Positions 41,446-51,319 are shown, counted from the first letter of the stretch. The stretch: 64,000 nucleotides of DNA from Paenibacillus sp. VTT E-133291 (GCF_002264395.1 NZ_NFVA01000012.1:1-64000); one strand, 5' to 3'. The notes: a model not told the origin generated them from the letters alone. Program-made: numbers and translations.

Positions 41446-43101
41446 TTAATTATCAAAATCTTCGCGTTTTGCTGGACGTGTGCTTGTGCTGCTTGGGCGA
41501 GTAGATGGTTTGCGGTCCGCACTGCGGTTCGCTCCACCATCACGGCTAGCTGCGCCATCACGGTTGCCTTTATAGCCACCGCCATAACCGCCACTGCCAC
41601 TACCATAGTTACCACTACCGCTGCTGTAGCCACCACGACTTCCGCCACCGTTGTTATCACGGTTTCCACGGTATCCACCAGTGCTGCCACCAGAAGTACC
41701 ACGGTTGCCACCATAACCGCCGTTAGGTTTGCGGCCACTGCGAATGTCGTTCTTACCACCACGACGTTTAGCACGAATTGGATCTTCTGGAGTCAATTCA
41801 ATTGCAGAATCCTTCTTATCACCAGTCAGAAGCTTCATTGCAGCTGACAGCAATTGAACGGAATCATATTGCTCAAGCAATTGAATAGAAATACCTTTGT
41901 ACTCATTCAATTCACCGCTCTCAACCATTTCAAGCAAGCGCTCTGCTGTTACGCGTTGTTTACCTTCAATAGCCTCAGCCATAGTTGGCAATGGTTTACG
42001 AGTAATACGGTGACGAGTAACGCGTTCGATCAAATGCAGGTGATCCATTTCGCGTGGGGTAACGAAAGACCAAGCTGTACCCTCTTTACCAGCGCGACCA
42101 GTACGACCGATACGGTGTACATAGCTTTCTGGATCTTGCGGCAAGTCAAAGTTAATTACGTGAGTAACACCAGATACATCCAAACCACGAGCTGCTACGT
42201 CAGTAGCTACCAGCACATCAATGCTGCCATCACGGAATTTACGCATTACAGCATCACGTTGATTCTGAGACAGGTCACCATGTAATCCATCAGCAGAGTA
42301 TCCACGTTTCTGCAAAGCTTCTGCAAGCTCATCTACCCGGCGCTTCGTGCGTCCGAACACAATCGCAAGCTCAGGTGATTCCATATCGATCAAACGGCTA
42401 AGCGCTTCGAACTTTTGACGTTCAGGTACTTCAACATATGCTTGATCAATCAGCGGAGCACTGATTTGTTTCGGAATAACGGAGACGTGTTGCGGGTTGT
42501 TCAAGAATTGCTGTGCAAGACGTTGAATGTTTGGAGGCATTGTAGCCGAGAACAACATCGTTTGACGCTCTTCAGGAACGAGCTTGAGGATCGTCTGAAT
42601 ATCTTCCATAAAGCCCATATCCAGCATTTCATCTGCTTCATCCAATACAACAGTTTGAACATCATCCAAACGGATGGTTTTACGGTTGATATGGTCAAGC
42701 AAACGTCCTGGTGTACCAATAATAATTTGTGGTTTCTTCTTAAGACCACGGATTTGGCGACCAATATCTTGTCCGCCATAAATTGCCAACGAACGAAGAC
42801 CTTTAAAACGGCTTAGCTTACCGATTTCTTCTGATACTTGAATGGCCAACTCACGTGTCGGTGCCATAATAAGCGCCAGAATTTTTTCGTCTTCGCGATT
42901 AATCTTCGAAATGAGGGGGATACCAAAAGCAGCAGTCTTACCTGTACCAGTCTGTGCTTGACCGATCAGATCCGACCCAGTCAATGCCAATGGAATTGAC
43001 TGCTCCTGTATCGGTGTTGCCTCCTCAAATCCTAACTCTGTGATTGCTTGTAGCACTTTTGGCTCCAAGCCAAATTCTGCGAATGTTTTCAAATTATTCA
43101 T
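41446..43101 (-). CDS. cshA: DEAD-box RNA helicase with Gly/Arg-rich tail (CshA-like)
   Basis: An ATP-dependent RNA helicase of about 551 aa for ribosome assembly and mRNA decay. Motifs in order: Q motif ([14 protein letters not shown]), [64 protein letters not shown] and [11 protein letters not shown]. The last 110 residues are an RGG/GGY low-complexity tail, longer than in B. subtilis CshA. The start is uncertain: the ATG at 43101 has AAGGAG only one base away, while a TTG at 43092 has ideal spacing. A 220-base structured leader precedes it. Confidence 0.93.
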   Translation of the reverse strand: MNNLKTFAEFGLEPKVLQAITELGFEEATPIQEQSIPLALTGSDLIGQAQTGTGKTAAFGIPLISKINREDEKILALIMAPTRELAIQVSEEIGKLSRFKGLRSLAIYGGQDIGRQIRGLKKKPQIIIGTPGRLLDHINRKTIRLDDVQTVVLDEADEMLDMGFMEDIQTILKLVPEERQTMLFSATMPPNIQRLAQQFLNNPQHVSVIPKQISAPLIDQAYVEVPERQKFEALSRLIDMESPELAIVFGRTKRRVDELAEALQKRGYSADGLHGDLSQNQRDAVMRKFRDGSIDVLVATDVAARGLDVSGVTHVINFDLPQDPESYVHRIGRTGRAGKEGTAWSFVTPREMDHLHLIERVTRHRITRKPLPTMAEAIEGKQRVTAERLLEMVESGELNEYKGISIQLLEQYDSVQLLSAAMKLLTGDKKDSAIELTPEDPIRAKRRGGKNDIRSGRKPNGGYGGNRGTSGGSTGGYRGNRDNNGGGSRGGYSSGSGNYGSGSGGYGGGYKGNRDGAASRDGGANRSADRKPSTRPSSTSTRPAKREDFDN

Positions 43102-43334
43102 GCTCCTTCTATACAGTGGACATTCCACATGCTTGTCTGTATTCTTAAGTAGCGGTAAACACATTTATATGCTGTCCAATCATGCTCTTTTTTCTGCATG
43201 ATATAGCGCTTTTGGGACGAAAAGCCTCCCTTTCATCAGGTACTTCATTGTACCTGAGCAACTGTAGCTTTACATCCGATGCAATGCAAAAATACCATTG
43301 TAACGTCCTACTCAAGAATATCCTGTACATTATA
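43102..43334 (-). promoter_or_regulatory. Promoter and long structured 5' leader of the DEAD-box helicase
   Basis: An extended -10 (TGATATAAT; TATAAT at 43334-43329) predicts transcription from about 43322, leaving roughly 220 untranslated bases. The leader contains TCAGGTAC/GTACCTGA, CATGC/GCATG and GTGGA-ATG-TCCAC stems, the last about 10 bases before the ribosome binding site. Long leaders of this kind are known for cold-induced helicase and csp mRNAs; regulation here is inferred. Confidence 0.55.
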
Positions 43335-43424
43335 TCACAACTCTAAGTAGGAATACCAGTGGGTTCCTTTCTTTTCATTGCATACATGGTTTATTTTTAA
43401 ATTTATTTATAGAGGTGGATTTGC

Positions 43425-44246
43425 TTGTTAAGACAGATTTGGAATTGTATTGCAGTTATTTTCGGAGCAGCGTTGATTGCCAGTGGATTTAATCTTTTTC
43501 TAATCCCTCATCGCTTACTCAGCGGAGGAGTATCCGGGCTTTCGATGTTAGTGGGTTACTTTACACCACTAAACATAAGCCTCTTATACTTGCTCTTTAA
43601 TATCCCATTGCTTGTAGCTGGTTGGTTCCAGTTAGGCCGGAGATTTATTATGCTAAGCATGTTATCCGTTGTGGCAACAACCTGGTTTTTGACGGTCATC
43701 CCCGAATATTTGGTAGCTACTGATATGCTGCTTTCTTCTGTATTTGGTGGAGTGTTGGTCGGTATTGGCTGTGGCTTCAGCTTCCGTGCAGGTGGTTCAT
43801 CCGGAGGTTTTGATATCCTGGGATCCATCATCACTAAATTCCGCGATTTCCCAGTTGGAAACGTGGTGGTGAGCTTAAACGGACTCGTTATTCTTGCCGC
43901 GGCATATTTTGATAACAACTGGAATTTGGCTCTTGCATCGATGGTATCTATATACGTAACGGGTAAGGTACTGGACATGATTCACATCAGCCATTTAAAG
44001 GTAACCGTATATATAGTAACGAATCGTACAGATGAGCTCCTTCAGCATCTAATGGGACTCCAGCGAGGTGTCACAAAGATTAAAACAGAAGGCGCTTATT
44101 CTCATGTTGAAAAGGACATGCTAATGACAGTAACAACCCGCTACGAACTTGCAGAACTGCAACGTATTATTCGCACGACAGATCCTCAGGCGTTTGTAAA
44201 TATTGTGGAGACAGTTGGTGTTATGGGCTCCTTCCGAAAAAGATAA
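43425..44246 (+). CDS. YitT-family membrane protein (DUF161 + DUF2179)
   Basis: A 273-aa protein. The first 190 residues hold five or six membrane helices with the family pattern GFNLFLIPHRLLSGGVSGLSML and RAGGSSGGFDILGSIITK. The last 80 form a cytoplasmic DUF2179 (DUF2179/YitT_C) domain (KVTVYIVTNRTDELLQHL, GAYSHVEKDMLMTVTTRYEL). Several YitT paralogues are common in spore formers; transport of an unknown solute is suspected. It starts at TTG (43425) after GAGGTGG. Confidence 0.9.
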   Translation: MLRQIWNCIAVIFGAALIASGFNLFLIPHRLLSGGVSGLSMLVGYFTPLNISLLYLLFNIPLLVAGWFQLGRRFIMLSMLSVVATTWFLTVIPEYLVATDMLLSSVFGGVLVGIGCGFSFRAGGSSGGFDILGSIITKFRDFPVGNVVVSLNGLVILAAAYFDNNWNLALASMVSIYVTGKVLDMIHISHLKVTVYIVTNRTDELLQHLMGLQRGVTKIKTEGAYSHVEKDMLMTVTTRYELAELQRIIRTTDPQAFVNIVETVGVMGSFRKR

Positions 44247-44285
44247 AAACCGGCAGCGAAAAGTATTAATTTGGAAAATGCACCA

Positions 44286-44314
44286 ATCACAGAATTGTGA
44301 TATATTATAATCAC
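44286..44314. promoter_or_regulatory. Overlapping palindromes at a promoter
   Basis: ATCACA-GAAT-TGTGAT (44286-44301) and GTGAT-N8-ATCAC (44297-44314) share the middle half-site. A TATAAT (44306-44311) lies inside the second. A candidate operator for the gene at 44433. Confidence 0.45.
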
Positions 44315-44432
44315 GCAGAACCCTAACAATTTCATAAAGATTGAGATTTACCCCTCTTTTTTCCAAGCACTTCGTTTTCCGATGATTACTGAATTCCATT
44401 CAGACCTATCGAAAAAGGAAAGGGTGATTTTT

Positions 44433-44627
44433 GTGGAAATGGAAACGGTAAAGCTGTCAGCAATCGTCATGAGGTGGTATCCTGATATGATGCCGTTTCT
44501 CAAGCAGGACGAATTAAATTCCGTAATCGTTCTGCGTGACGGGCTTAGTATTCTGGAACCTGCAGATGCCATGGATATCATCCATTACAGTATCTGTGAA
44601 CATCAGAATTCTGCGTATCTTCAATGA
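44433..44627 (+). CDS. Hypothetical protein (64 aa)
   Basis: A 64-residue soluble protein. A GTG at 44433, six bases after AAGGAAAGGGTG, is chosen; the ATG at 44439 is an alternative. The sequence (METVKLSAIVMRWYPDMMPF... SVIVLRDGLSILEPADAMDIIHYSICE) suggests a small alpha/beta fold. No family recognised. It is followed by a terminator, and preceded by a TATAAT embedded in overlapping palindromes, so it is probably a regulated single gene. Confidence 0.65.
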   Translation: MEMETVKLSAIVMRWYPDMMPFLKQDELNSVIVLRDGLSILEPADAMDIIHYSICEHQNSAYLQ

Positions 44628-44654
44628 GTAAGCCGCAAGAGAAGTCTTGATAGT

Positions 44655-44705
44655 TGCCGCCTTAAGTTCGGCCATGTTGCCGTGTTGAGGCGGCATTTAC
44701 TTTTT
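44655..44705 (+). terminator. Terminator after the 64-aa gene
   Basis: TGCCGCC (44655-44661) pairs with GGCGGCA (44689-44695), followed by TTTACTTTTT. Confidence 0.75.
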
Positions 44706-44861
44706 AACAAAAGGTTTAGAATGTGTGCGTCCCGGTTATATACAACAAGGATGGTTTTCCAGACCCGATCTGAGCCAACATTATTATTACAACACTGTTC
44801 TTTTTAGAAGCAACCGTTCCTATATAATTTAGGAAATGTACATAAAGGGGAGAGAATACGA

Positions 44862-46070
44862 ATGAACATCACCTGGGCTCTACTGATGATGGCCTTGGGA
44901 AGTGTAGGCGTGCAACAGAATCAACATGACGCTGAAGTGGCAATTGCATTGAAGTCTGCCATGAATCCCCCCATCATCGCTACGCAAAATAATAATTCAA
45001 ATGTTGCAACTCCAGCTCCAAATGCTACAACAGAGACAAGCGACTCACAAAGTATGCTACACGCAGATCCTCAGCCTGATGCTCCAAAAGTAAAAGGCAT
45101 CTATGTTACCGCATACAGTGCCGGTGGAGAACGAATGGAAAAGCTTCTTTCTTTACTTGATCAGACGGAACTAAATTCTATGGTCATCGACATTAAGGAT
45201 GATGCAGGTTACATCACGTACAAAACTGATAACCCAGAACTTCAGAAACTCGGTAATCCGCAGCCATTTATTGGCGACATCAACAAACTGATGGAAAGAT
45301 TGAATAAACATGATGTTTATCCCATCGCTCGCATTGTTGTCTTTAAAGACTCTATACTTGCCAAAAAGAACCCGCAATTATCCTTTGTTAATACAGACGG
45401 CACAGTATGGAAGAATAAAGGCGGCGATAGCTTTGTTAATCCTTATAATGAAGATGTCTGGAAGTACAATGTCGATATCGCCAAAGAAGCTGTCAAACTC
45501 GGCTTTAAAGAAATTCAATTCGACTATGTGCGTTTTCCTGAAGGTTTCGAAAAACGTGCAGACACACTTAAATACACTAAAACCAGTGATTCTCGCGTAG
45601 ATATCATTTCTAATTTTGTAAAATACGCAAAAGCAGAGCTTGCTCCGCTTGGTGTTCGTGTATCCGTAGATATTTTTGGATATGCCGCATCTGCTCCTGC
45701 TGAGGGCATAGGGCAAGACTTCGTTAAAATATCCAAAAATGTGGATGTTATCAGCCCGATGGTTTATCCGAGTCACTATTCAACGGGATGGTTTGGAGTG
45801 AAAGAGCCTGACTTAGATCCGTATGCTACCATTAAAGGCTCCATGGTTGATACCCATAAAAAGCTCGATCCTCTTGGCAGCTACAAACCTGTTATTCGTC
45901 CTTGGATTCAGGATTTTACAGCAAGCTGGCTCGGAAAAGGTCATTATATTAAATACGGTAAAAAACAGGTGGAGGATCAAATCCGCGCTTTAAAAGATGA
46001 AAATGTAGAGGAGTTTCTGCTCTGGAACGCCAATAACCGATATACCTCCGATGTCGATTATGAGAAATAA
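44862..46070 (+). CDS. DUF4015 putative glycoside hydrolase
   Basis: A 402-aa protein of the PF13200 (DUF4015) TIM-barrel family. After a short hydrophobic N-terminus (residues 3-17) and a Thr/Asn/Pro linker (45-75) comes the catalytic-type domain: VKGIYVTAYSAG, LNSMVIDIKDDAGYITY, FKEIQFDYVRFPEG, VDIFGYAA and VDVISPMVYPSHY. The conserved acidic residues (DIKDD, FDYVRFPE) are present. The carbohydrate target is unknown; cell-surface action is likely. The N-terminus is short for a signal peptide. The ribosome binding site is AAAGGGGAG. Confidence 0.87.
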   Translation: MNITWALLMMALGSVGVQQNQHDAEVAIALKSAMNPPIIATQNNNSNVATPAPNATTETSDSQSMLHADPQPDAPKVKGIYVTAYSAGGERMEKLLSLLDQTELNSMVIDIKDDAGYITYKTDNPELQKLGNPQPFIGDINKLMERLNKHDVYPIARIVVFKDSILAKKNPQLSFVNTDGTVWKNKGGDSFVNPYNEDVWKYNVDIAKEAVKLGFKEIQFDYVRFPEGFEKRADTLKYTKTSDSRVDIISNFVKYAKAELAPLGVRVSVDIFGYAASAPAEGIGQDFVKISKNVDVISPMVYPSHYSTGWFGVKEPDLDPYATIKGSMVDTHKKLDPLGSYKPVIRPWIQDFTASWLGKGHYIKYGKKQVEDQIRALKDENVEEFLLWNANNRYTSDVDYEK

Positions 46071-46123
46071 TGTATATAGCCCTTATTATTTATAATTGAA
46101 ATCAGGTATGATATATAAAGATA

Positions 46124-46149
46124 AAGACCCGGCATCTGCCGGGTCTTTT
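46124..46149 (+). terminator. Terminator after the DUF4015 gene
   Basis: AAAGACCCGGC-ATCT-GCCGGGTCTTTT: a perfect 11-bp stem with a T tail. Confidence 0.9.
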
Positions 46150-46179
46150 AATGGAGAAAAAGGAGCATTTTACTGAACG

Positions 46180-47553
46180 ATGATACAAACCACCTCTTTA
46201 AAACAAAAAGCAATACAATTTTTTCATATTTTATTTCCAATTCTGGTTACACAGATTGCTTTGTCAGCGATAACCTTCTTTGATACGAACATGTCAGGTA
46301 AATTTGGTACAGCCGATCTGGCAGGTGTGGCGATAGGAACCAGTCTCTGGATTCCAATTCAAACGGGCTTAAGTGGAATTCTTATGGGGATTACCCCCAT
46401 CGTCTCTCAACTCATCGGAAGCAAAAAAGAAAAGGATGTAGCCTATCAAGTCACACAGGGAATCTGGTTATCACTGATCGTCTCTGTAATTGTCTTATTA
46501 ATCGGGAGCCTCGCCTTGGCACCTATCCTTAATTTCATGAATCTGGAGCCTACTGTAAGAGATGTTGCATTTCGTTTCCTTAGTGCGATCTCCTTCGGAA
46601 TTATCCCGCTGTTTGGATATACAGTTCTCCGTAGTTGTATAGACGCTCTGGGACAAACACGAGTGTCCATGTTGATCACACTCATAGCCCTACCCGTGAA
46701 TGTTGGTTTAAACTACTTGCTAATCTTCGGGAAATTCGGGTTTCCTCGACTTGGTGGTGTTGGAGCTGGAGTGGCATCAGCTATCACCTACTGGGTAATC
46801 TTTTCGGTTGCCCTGCTGTTCATTTATCGGGCAGAACCCTTTGCAAGCCTTAGAATCTTCCGAAAGTTCTACTTTATATCGCTAAAAAGCTTCAAAGATC
46901 TACTAAAGATCGGTGTACCTATTGGCTTCTCGATTTTTTTTGAAACTGCAGTCTTCTCCGCTGTAACCTTGTTGATGAGTCGGTTCGATACTGTAACGAT
47001 TGCAGCTCATCAAGCAGCCATTAATTTTGCAACAACGTTATATATGATTCCGCTCAGTATCTGTATGAGCCTTACCATTCTCGTCGGCTTCGAGACTGGA
47101 TCCGGCAGGCAAAAGGATGCCCGTCAATATGCCATTATGGGAATTGGACTTGCGACCATCCTCTCCCTGGCAACTGCACTCCTGCTCTTATTTGCTGGCC
47201 ATCATGTAGCTGGTCTATACACTGATGAACCTGATGTCATTTCATTAATTCAGCATTTCTTAATCTATGCGATCTTTTTCCAGATTTCCGATGCGATTGC
47301 AACACCTACACAAGGAGCACTTCGTGGATATAAGGATGTTAATCCAGCCTTCATTATTTGCTTTATAGCTTATTGGGTTATAGGGCTTCCTACAGGCTAT
47401 GTACTTGCTACTTATACGGATCTAGGAGCTTATGGTTATTGGATCGGCTTGATCACCGGTCTTGCGATTGGGGCCACACTGCTCTTAACTCGGCTTGTTA
47501 AAGTCCAACGCCGTTATACCACGCAATATACAGACGCTCAAACACATCATTAA
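46180..47553 (+). CDS. MATE-family efflux transporter
   Basis: A 457-aa membrane protein with twelve helices. MATE features: [36 protein letters not shown] at the N-terminus, [21 protein letters not shown], and a repeated second half with [23 protein letters not shown] and [20 protein letters not shown]. These transporters export drugs and cationic compounds using Na+ or H+. The nearest ribosome binding site (AAAAGGAGC) is about 14 bases from the ATG. It is flanked by terminators on both sides, hence monocistronic. Confidence 0.93.
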   Translation: MIQTTSLKQKAIQFFHILFPILVTQIALSAITFFDTNMSGKFGTADLAGVAIGTSLWIPIQTGLSGILMGITPIVSQLIGSKKEKDVAYQVTQGIWLSLIVSVIVLLIGSLALAPILNFMNLEPTVRDVAFRFLSAISFGIIPLFGYTVLRSCIDALGQTRVSMLITLIALPVNVGLNYLLIFGKFGFPRLGGVGAGVASAITYWVIFSVALLFIYRAEPFASLRIFRKFYFISLKSFKDLLKIGVPIGFSIFFETAVFSAVTLLMSRFDTVTIAAHQAAINFATTLYMIPLSICMSLTILVGFETGSGRQKDARQYAIMGIGLATILSLATALLLLFAGHHVAGLYTDEPDVISLIQHFLIYAIFFQISDAIATPTQGALRGYKDVNPAFIICFIAYWVIGLPTGYVLATYTDLGAYGYWIGLITGLAIGATLLLTRLVKVQRRYTTQYTDAQTHH

Positions 47554-47568
47554 TAATCTAAAGAACAC

Positions 47569-47610
47569 AAAAAAGGAACAGTGCGAAGTTCGCAGCTGTT
47601 CCTTTTTTGT
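47569..47610. terminator. Bidirectional terminator between MATE and pfkA
   Basis: AAAAAAGGAACAG pairs with CTGTTCCTTTTTT, with an inner GCGAA/TTCGC. A- and T-runs on both sides fit both converging genes. Confidence 0.9.
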
Positions 47611-47617
47611 GTGTTAA

Positions 47618-48589
47618 TTATTGAGAAAGACGGGATGCAAGCTCGTACAACTCCACGTCAAAGTCTTTCTTCGTATTCACTACAAGATCGATATCTGTAA
47701 GGGTTAGTTCTCCCTTGATGATACCGCAACCTTTATCAGACTCACCTTCAATTAGTTTACGAACGGCAAAGTCACCAAGACGGCTAGCAAGATTCCGGTC
47801 TCCAGGGGTTGGTGTTCCTCCGCGCTGAATATGTCCAAGTACAGTAACCCGTGCATCCAGAGAAGCATGACGATCCTTCAACGCTTGGGCTACATCTTCG
47901 CCTTTACCCACACCTTCTGCAACGATGACGATACTGTGACGTTTACCTCTGACAAAGTTGTCACGCATACGATCCGCAACTTCATTCAAGTCATATGGCA
48001 TTTCTGGCACAAGAATGGTTTCTGCTCCAGAAGCCAGACCTGCATGCAGCGCGATATCTCCACAATGACGTCCCATAACTTCTACAATGGAAGAACGCTC
48101 ATGGGAGGACATTGTGTCACGCAGTTTGTTAATAGCATCTACAACGACACCAACGGCTGTATCAAACCCTATGGTGTAATCCGTGTAGGAAATATCATTA
48201 TCAATAGTTCCCGGTAATGCCATCGTCTTGATACCGAGTTTACTTAGTTTATTAGCGCCTTTATATGAACCATCTCCACCTATAACTACTAGGCCATCGA
48301 TACCCATTTCATTAAGAATATCTGCACCCTTTTGCTGACCTTCTGGTTTTGTGAACTCCAGACATCTTGCAGATTGCAGAATGGTTCCCCCGCGTTGAAT
48401 AATGTCACCTACGCTGCGAAGATCCATAGGGAAGATATCGCGATTCAGAAGACCTTGATATCCACGTTGAACTCCAAAAACTTCAATGCCGTAATAAAGT
48501 GCGCTTCTTACAACCGCACGAACAGCGGCGTTCATACCTTGTGAATCTCCACCACTAGTCAGTACTGCAATTTTTTTGATTTTTGTCAT
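47618..48589 (-). CDS. pfkA: ATP-dependent 6-phosphofructokinase
   Basis: The committing step of glycolysis, fructose 6-phosphate to fructose 1,6-bisphosphate. Motifs: KIAVLTSGGDSQGMNAAVRA (nucleotide site), VIGGDGSYKGA, LPGTIDNDISYTDYTIGFDTA (catalytic Asp), VMGRHCGDIALHAGLASGAE and HIQRGGTPTPGDR. At 323 aa it has the normal length. The ATG at 48589 follows AGGAGGAAC. In Bacillus, pfkA is joined to pykA and accDA; here neither is next to it, and a terpene-synthase gene lies 67 bases upstream on the same strand. Confidence 0.95.
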   Translation of the reverse strand: MTKIKKIAVLTSGGDSQGMNAAVRAVVRSALYYGIEVFGVQRGYQGLLNRDIFPMDLRSVGDIIQRGGTILQSARCLEFTKPEGQQKGADILNEMGIDGLVVIGGDGSYKGANKLSKLGIKTMALPGTIDNDISYTDYTIGFDTAVGVVVDAINKLRDTMSSHERSSIVEVMGRHCGDIALHAGLASGAETILVPEMPYDLNEVADRMRDNFVRGKRHSIVIVAEGVGKGEDVAQALKDRHASLDARVTVLGHIQRGGTPTPGDRNLASRLGDFAVRKLIEGESDKGCGIIKGELTLTDIDLVVNTKKDFDVELYELASRLSQ

Positions 48590-48655
48590 TCTGTTGTTCC
48601 TCCTTAAAGTTATGCAATGCCCCATCCGTTGTATAGGTGAAGCTTCGCAGCCTTG

Positions 48656-49753
48656 TTACAAAAAACGATTGCGTATCCAGCGGCTATTAGCGAAGAAGAA
48701 CAGCCTTGTAAGCGGACTTCCTCTCATTAGGCTTTTAGACACACTGCGAACTTCCCGCTGTTCGCTAACTTTCGGATCAGATAAATAAAGTGCCAGCAAT
48801 CCCTCAATCACCATACGATGCATAGATGATTCCGGTAGTTCACGTACATCCTTACGGGCCCACTCAACCATGGAAGCGATCCGACTTAACATGGTATCCG
48901 TGTCGTCATAATAATTGCAGAAATTAAGATCACCGCCTGCTCGGTCCTCTTCCTGATCAATCAAATAATCCAGCATAATGTGCAATCCACACACATGTGG
49001 AAAGTATGCAGCTCGAATCGATTCCGAAGAAGACTTATTTAGCTTCGGATCACATGCAGATAGAAAAAGCATGAATACGCCTAAAGTAGAGCCTGTCGCA
49101 GCCGCAAACTCGTTCCAGTGCAGATGCGGAGCACGGCTACCCTGCTGCTCCCACCATTCCTTCAGGGCTGTTTCCCTGAGTTCCGGGCGGATATGCTTAT
49201 ATACCTGCAAATCTGTATACAGCACAGCCAAATCACGAATCTCCGCTGCAGCAGCGGAATAACCTGGCAGCAAAGAGATCATCTCCTGGCATTTTCGAAC
49301 TAGCCTATACAAGTATCCGCCGTCATTCTGTTCATCGCGAAGCGCATAATAATTGACAGGTTCAGCGTTTGGATCAATGGCATCCAGCATAGATTGATGC
49401 AGCAGCCTGAAATCTGCAGGATCAAGCGAAGTACTGCGATCACATAAGTTATCTAGATAATCACTGATAGTTTGATAAGCAACAATAAGCGGAATAAGTA
49501 TATGTCTCATCGATAAATTGCCGGCGGCATAAATACCTCCACCTATGCAATGAAACTCTTTCGTCTCAATGCTGGCAAGTGCTTGCTTCCGGAGCTCGGG
49601 ATCGGGAATCCCATTCGCATCTTGGCGCCAGAAGTTTAGACTTTCTCTCACTTCGGGCAGCACGTACTTATAGACCCTGTTCATAAGCCCAATAGGGCCA
49701 CGCGGGCTAAGGTAACGGCCTTGCTCTAATTCACTCAATGATAGTGCCTCCAC
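48656..49753 (-). CDS. ytpB: YtpB-type large terpene synthase (tetraprenyl-beta-curcumene synthase, DUF2600)
   Basis: A 365-aa helical enzyme expected to cyclise a C35 tetraprenyl/heptaprenyl diphosphate to sesquarterpene precursors. Two Asp-rich regions are visible, QTISDYLDNLCDR (about residue 100) and HIMLDYLIDQEEDRAGGD (about residue 260), which would bind the Mg-diphosphate. The VYKYVLPEVRESLNFW opening fits the family. It starts at GTG (49753) after AAGGAG at 8-base spacing. In B. subtilis, sesquarterpenes protect spores; no squalene-hopene-type partner is adjacent. Confidence 0.88.
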   Translation of the reverse strand: MEALSLSELEQGRYLSPRGPIGLMNRVYKYVLPEVRESLNFWRQDANGIPDPELRKQALASIETKEFHCIGGGIYAAGNLSMRHILIPLIVAYQTISDYLDNLCDRSTSLDPADFRLLHQSMLDAIDPNAEPVNYYALRDEQNDGGYLYRLVRKCQEMISLLPGYSAAAAEIRDLAVLYTDLQVYKHIRPELRETALKEWWEQQGSRAPHLHWNEFAAATGSTLGVFMLFLSACDPKLNKSSSESIRAAYFPHVCGLHIMLDYLIDQEEDRAGGDLNFCNYYDDTDTMLSRIASMVEWARKDVRELPESSMHRMVIEGLLALYLSDPKVSEQREVRSVSKSLMRGSPLTRLFFFANSRWIRNRFL

Positions 49754-49897
49754 ATTGTTGTCTCCTTATCCAAATCACCACTTATTATAATATGATCAGA
49801 CGTATTTGTACAAACAACAAAATCACTTTCGTAAAATTATGAAAGATTCAGAAATAACGCAATTCAAGAATAAAACACATAACCCTCCATTGCTTTA

Positions 49898-49906
49898 TGC
49901 TATACT
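49898..49906 (+). promoter_or_regulatory. Extended -10 promoter of the MFS gene
   Basis: TGCTATACT (TGn plus TATACT at 49901-49906) lies 34 bases before the start codon at 49940. No good -35 is visible. Confidence 0.5.
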
Positions 49907-49939
49907 AGCCATATTTCAATCTCAGAGGAGTGCACTTTC

Positions 49940-51187
49940 ATGTTTTCAAAACGGACCGGAAGCCCTTACAGTGATCAGAATTGGCTTCGTTCCTTTCTTT
50001 TTACGATTTATGGCACAAGCGTTCTTGTAGTATCCTACTTTCCTTTATTCTACACACATTTAGGGTTTAGCAGTTCTCAGGTGGGCTACTTGTATTCCCT
50101 CGGTCCCCTCATCTCCATCCTATCCAATCTCTTCTGGAGTATGATGAGCGATAAGCTGGGTACCATTCGAAAAATCATGTTTATTTTACTCGCGGGGCAA
50201 TTAGTTACCGGACTTTTATTAGCCAGAGCGACCGAATTTTCTTCCGTTATGCTTATTTTGTCCTTTTTCTACTTCTTCTATTACCCAGTTTTTCCGCTTG
50301 CTGATACAATGGCCATCAAAATTGCGGAGCGACACGGACGAAACTTCATCACAATTCGTGTATTTGGCTCCTTAGGCTATTCTTTCTTTGCTTTAACCGT
50401 TGGTTATGCGCTTAGAGCTTTAGGTGCTACTTGGAGTCTTACCTTATGTATTATCATCATTATAATCGCACTTCTAATTACAATTGGCCTAAAGGATGTC
50501 AAAAAAACTGTTCCAGAGCTCTCCAATCAGAAAGCTGTTACTACCAAACCAGACAAGAAAGAGCATGGGCTTAAAGATATTCTTTTGCAAAAAGAAGTGC
50601 TGTGGTTCTTCGGATGTGTCTTTGTACTCGCACTGGGCCATAGAATGAACGAAGCTTTTCTCACCATCAGTTTAAAGAATCTGGGCGCTGGTGAGGAAGT
50701 AATCGGCTGGGCACTACTTGCCTCAGCACTAAGTGAAATCCCTGTATTATTTATACTCGGCAAATACGGCGACAAATTTAAAGAACTGCCCTTATTAGTT
50801 TTAGCCAGTCTCATGTATGCCCTTCGTTTTCTACTCATGGCGCTCGCCGAGCATCCAGGCTCTATAATCGCGATTCAAGCCTTGCATAGCCTGACATTTG
50901 GCGTCTTTTTTGTAACATGTGTCCGTTATATCACTCGGATTATTCCTGATCGTCTCCGAGCAACCGGTCTTGCCATCTACACGGTTGTTTGGTCAAGTGC
51001 AGCTGGACTTCTAAGTGGTACATTTGGTGGAATGATCTATCAAGAAGCTGGGCGCTTCACCTTTTATATGGTAGCGGTTGGCTTCAGCCTTCTTGCCTTT
51101 GTAGGCTTTTTAGGACAGCATTTATTGGATACCCATCGAGATTCAATGCGCTATTTTAAGAAAAAAAACAAAAAAGCTTCTCTATAA
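49940..51187 (+). CDS. MFS transporter (MFS_1-like / LacY-related)
   Basis: A 415-aa membrane protein with twelve helices and a central cytoplasmic loop (about residues 190-215). The fold and signature segments (FFYPLFYTHLGFSSSQVGYLYSLGPLI-like N-terminus, WSMMSDKLGTIRKIM loop after helix 2, RVFGSLGYSFFAL) place it in the MFS_1_like group that includes sugar permeases and PPP-type proteins. The substrate is unknown. The ribosome binding site is AGAGGAG. The C-terminus is basic (KKKNKKASL). A terminator follows. Confidence 0.88.
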   Translation: MFSKRTGSPYSDQNWLRSFLFTIYGTSVLVVSYFPLFYTHLGFSSSQVGYLYSLGPLISILSNLFWSMMSDKLGTIRKIMFILLAGQLVTGLLLARATEFSSVMLILSFFYFFYYPVFPLADTMAIKIAERHGRNFITIRVFGSLGYSFFALTVGYALRALGATWSLTLCIIIIIIALLITIGLKDVKKTVPELSNQKAVTTKPDKKEHGLKDILLQKEVLWFFGCVFVLALGHRMNEAFLTISLKNLGAGEEVIGWALLASALSEIPVLFILGKYGDKFKELPLLVLASLMYALRFLLMALAEHPGSIIAIQALHSLTFGVFFVTCVRYITRIIPDRLRATGLAIYTVVWSSAAGLLSGTFGGMIYQEAGRFTFYMVAVGFSLLAFVGFLGQHLLDTHRDSMRYFKKKNKKASL

Positions 51188-51216
51188 TAGAACACTTCTG
51201 ATATTCAAAAATATTA

Positions 51217-51259
51217 AAAGGTCTTTGCTATCCCTTCACTTGGGAGTGCGAAGACCTTT
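51217..51259. terminator. Terminator after the MFS gene
   Basis: AAAGGTCTT pairs with AAGACCTTT, with an inner TCCC/GGGA stem. Weak T tail on the plus strand. Confidence 0.75.
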
Positions 51260-51287
51260 CATCTAAATTGATGTCTATTAGACGTAA

Positions 51288-51319
51288 AAAAACACAGTTC
51301 CCGAAAGAACTGTGTTTTA
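51288..51319 (-). terminator. Candidate terminator of the cold-shock gene
   Basis: AAAACACAGTTC (51290-51301) pairs perfectly over 12 bp with GAACTGTGTTTT (51308-51319). On the minus strand seven T's follow the stem. It would end a cold-shock mRNA about 80 bases after its stop codon. Confidence 0.8.

Noticed and set aside
41404..41847. Long open frame rich in Thr/Ala/Val on the plus strand
   Set aside because: It is the antisense shadow of the repetitive Gly/Arg-rich tail of the DEAD-box helicase. No ribosome binding site or promoter, and the composition mirrors the GGY/RGG codons.
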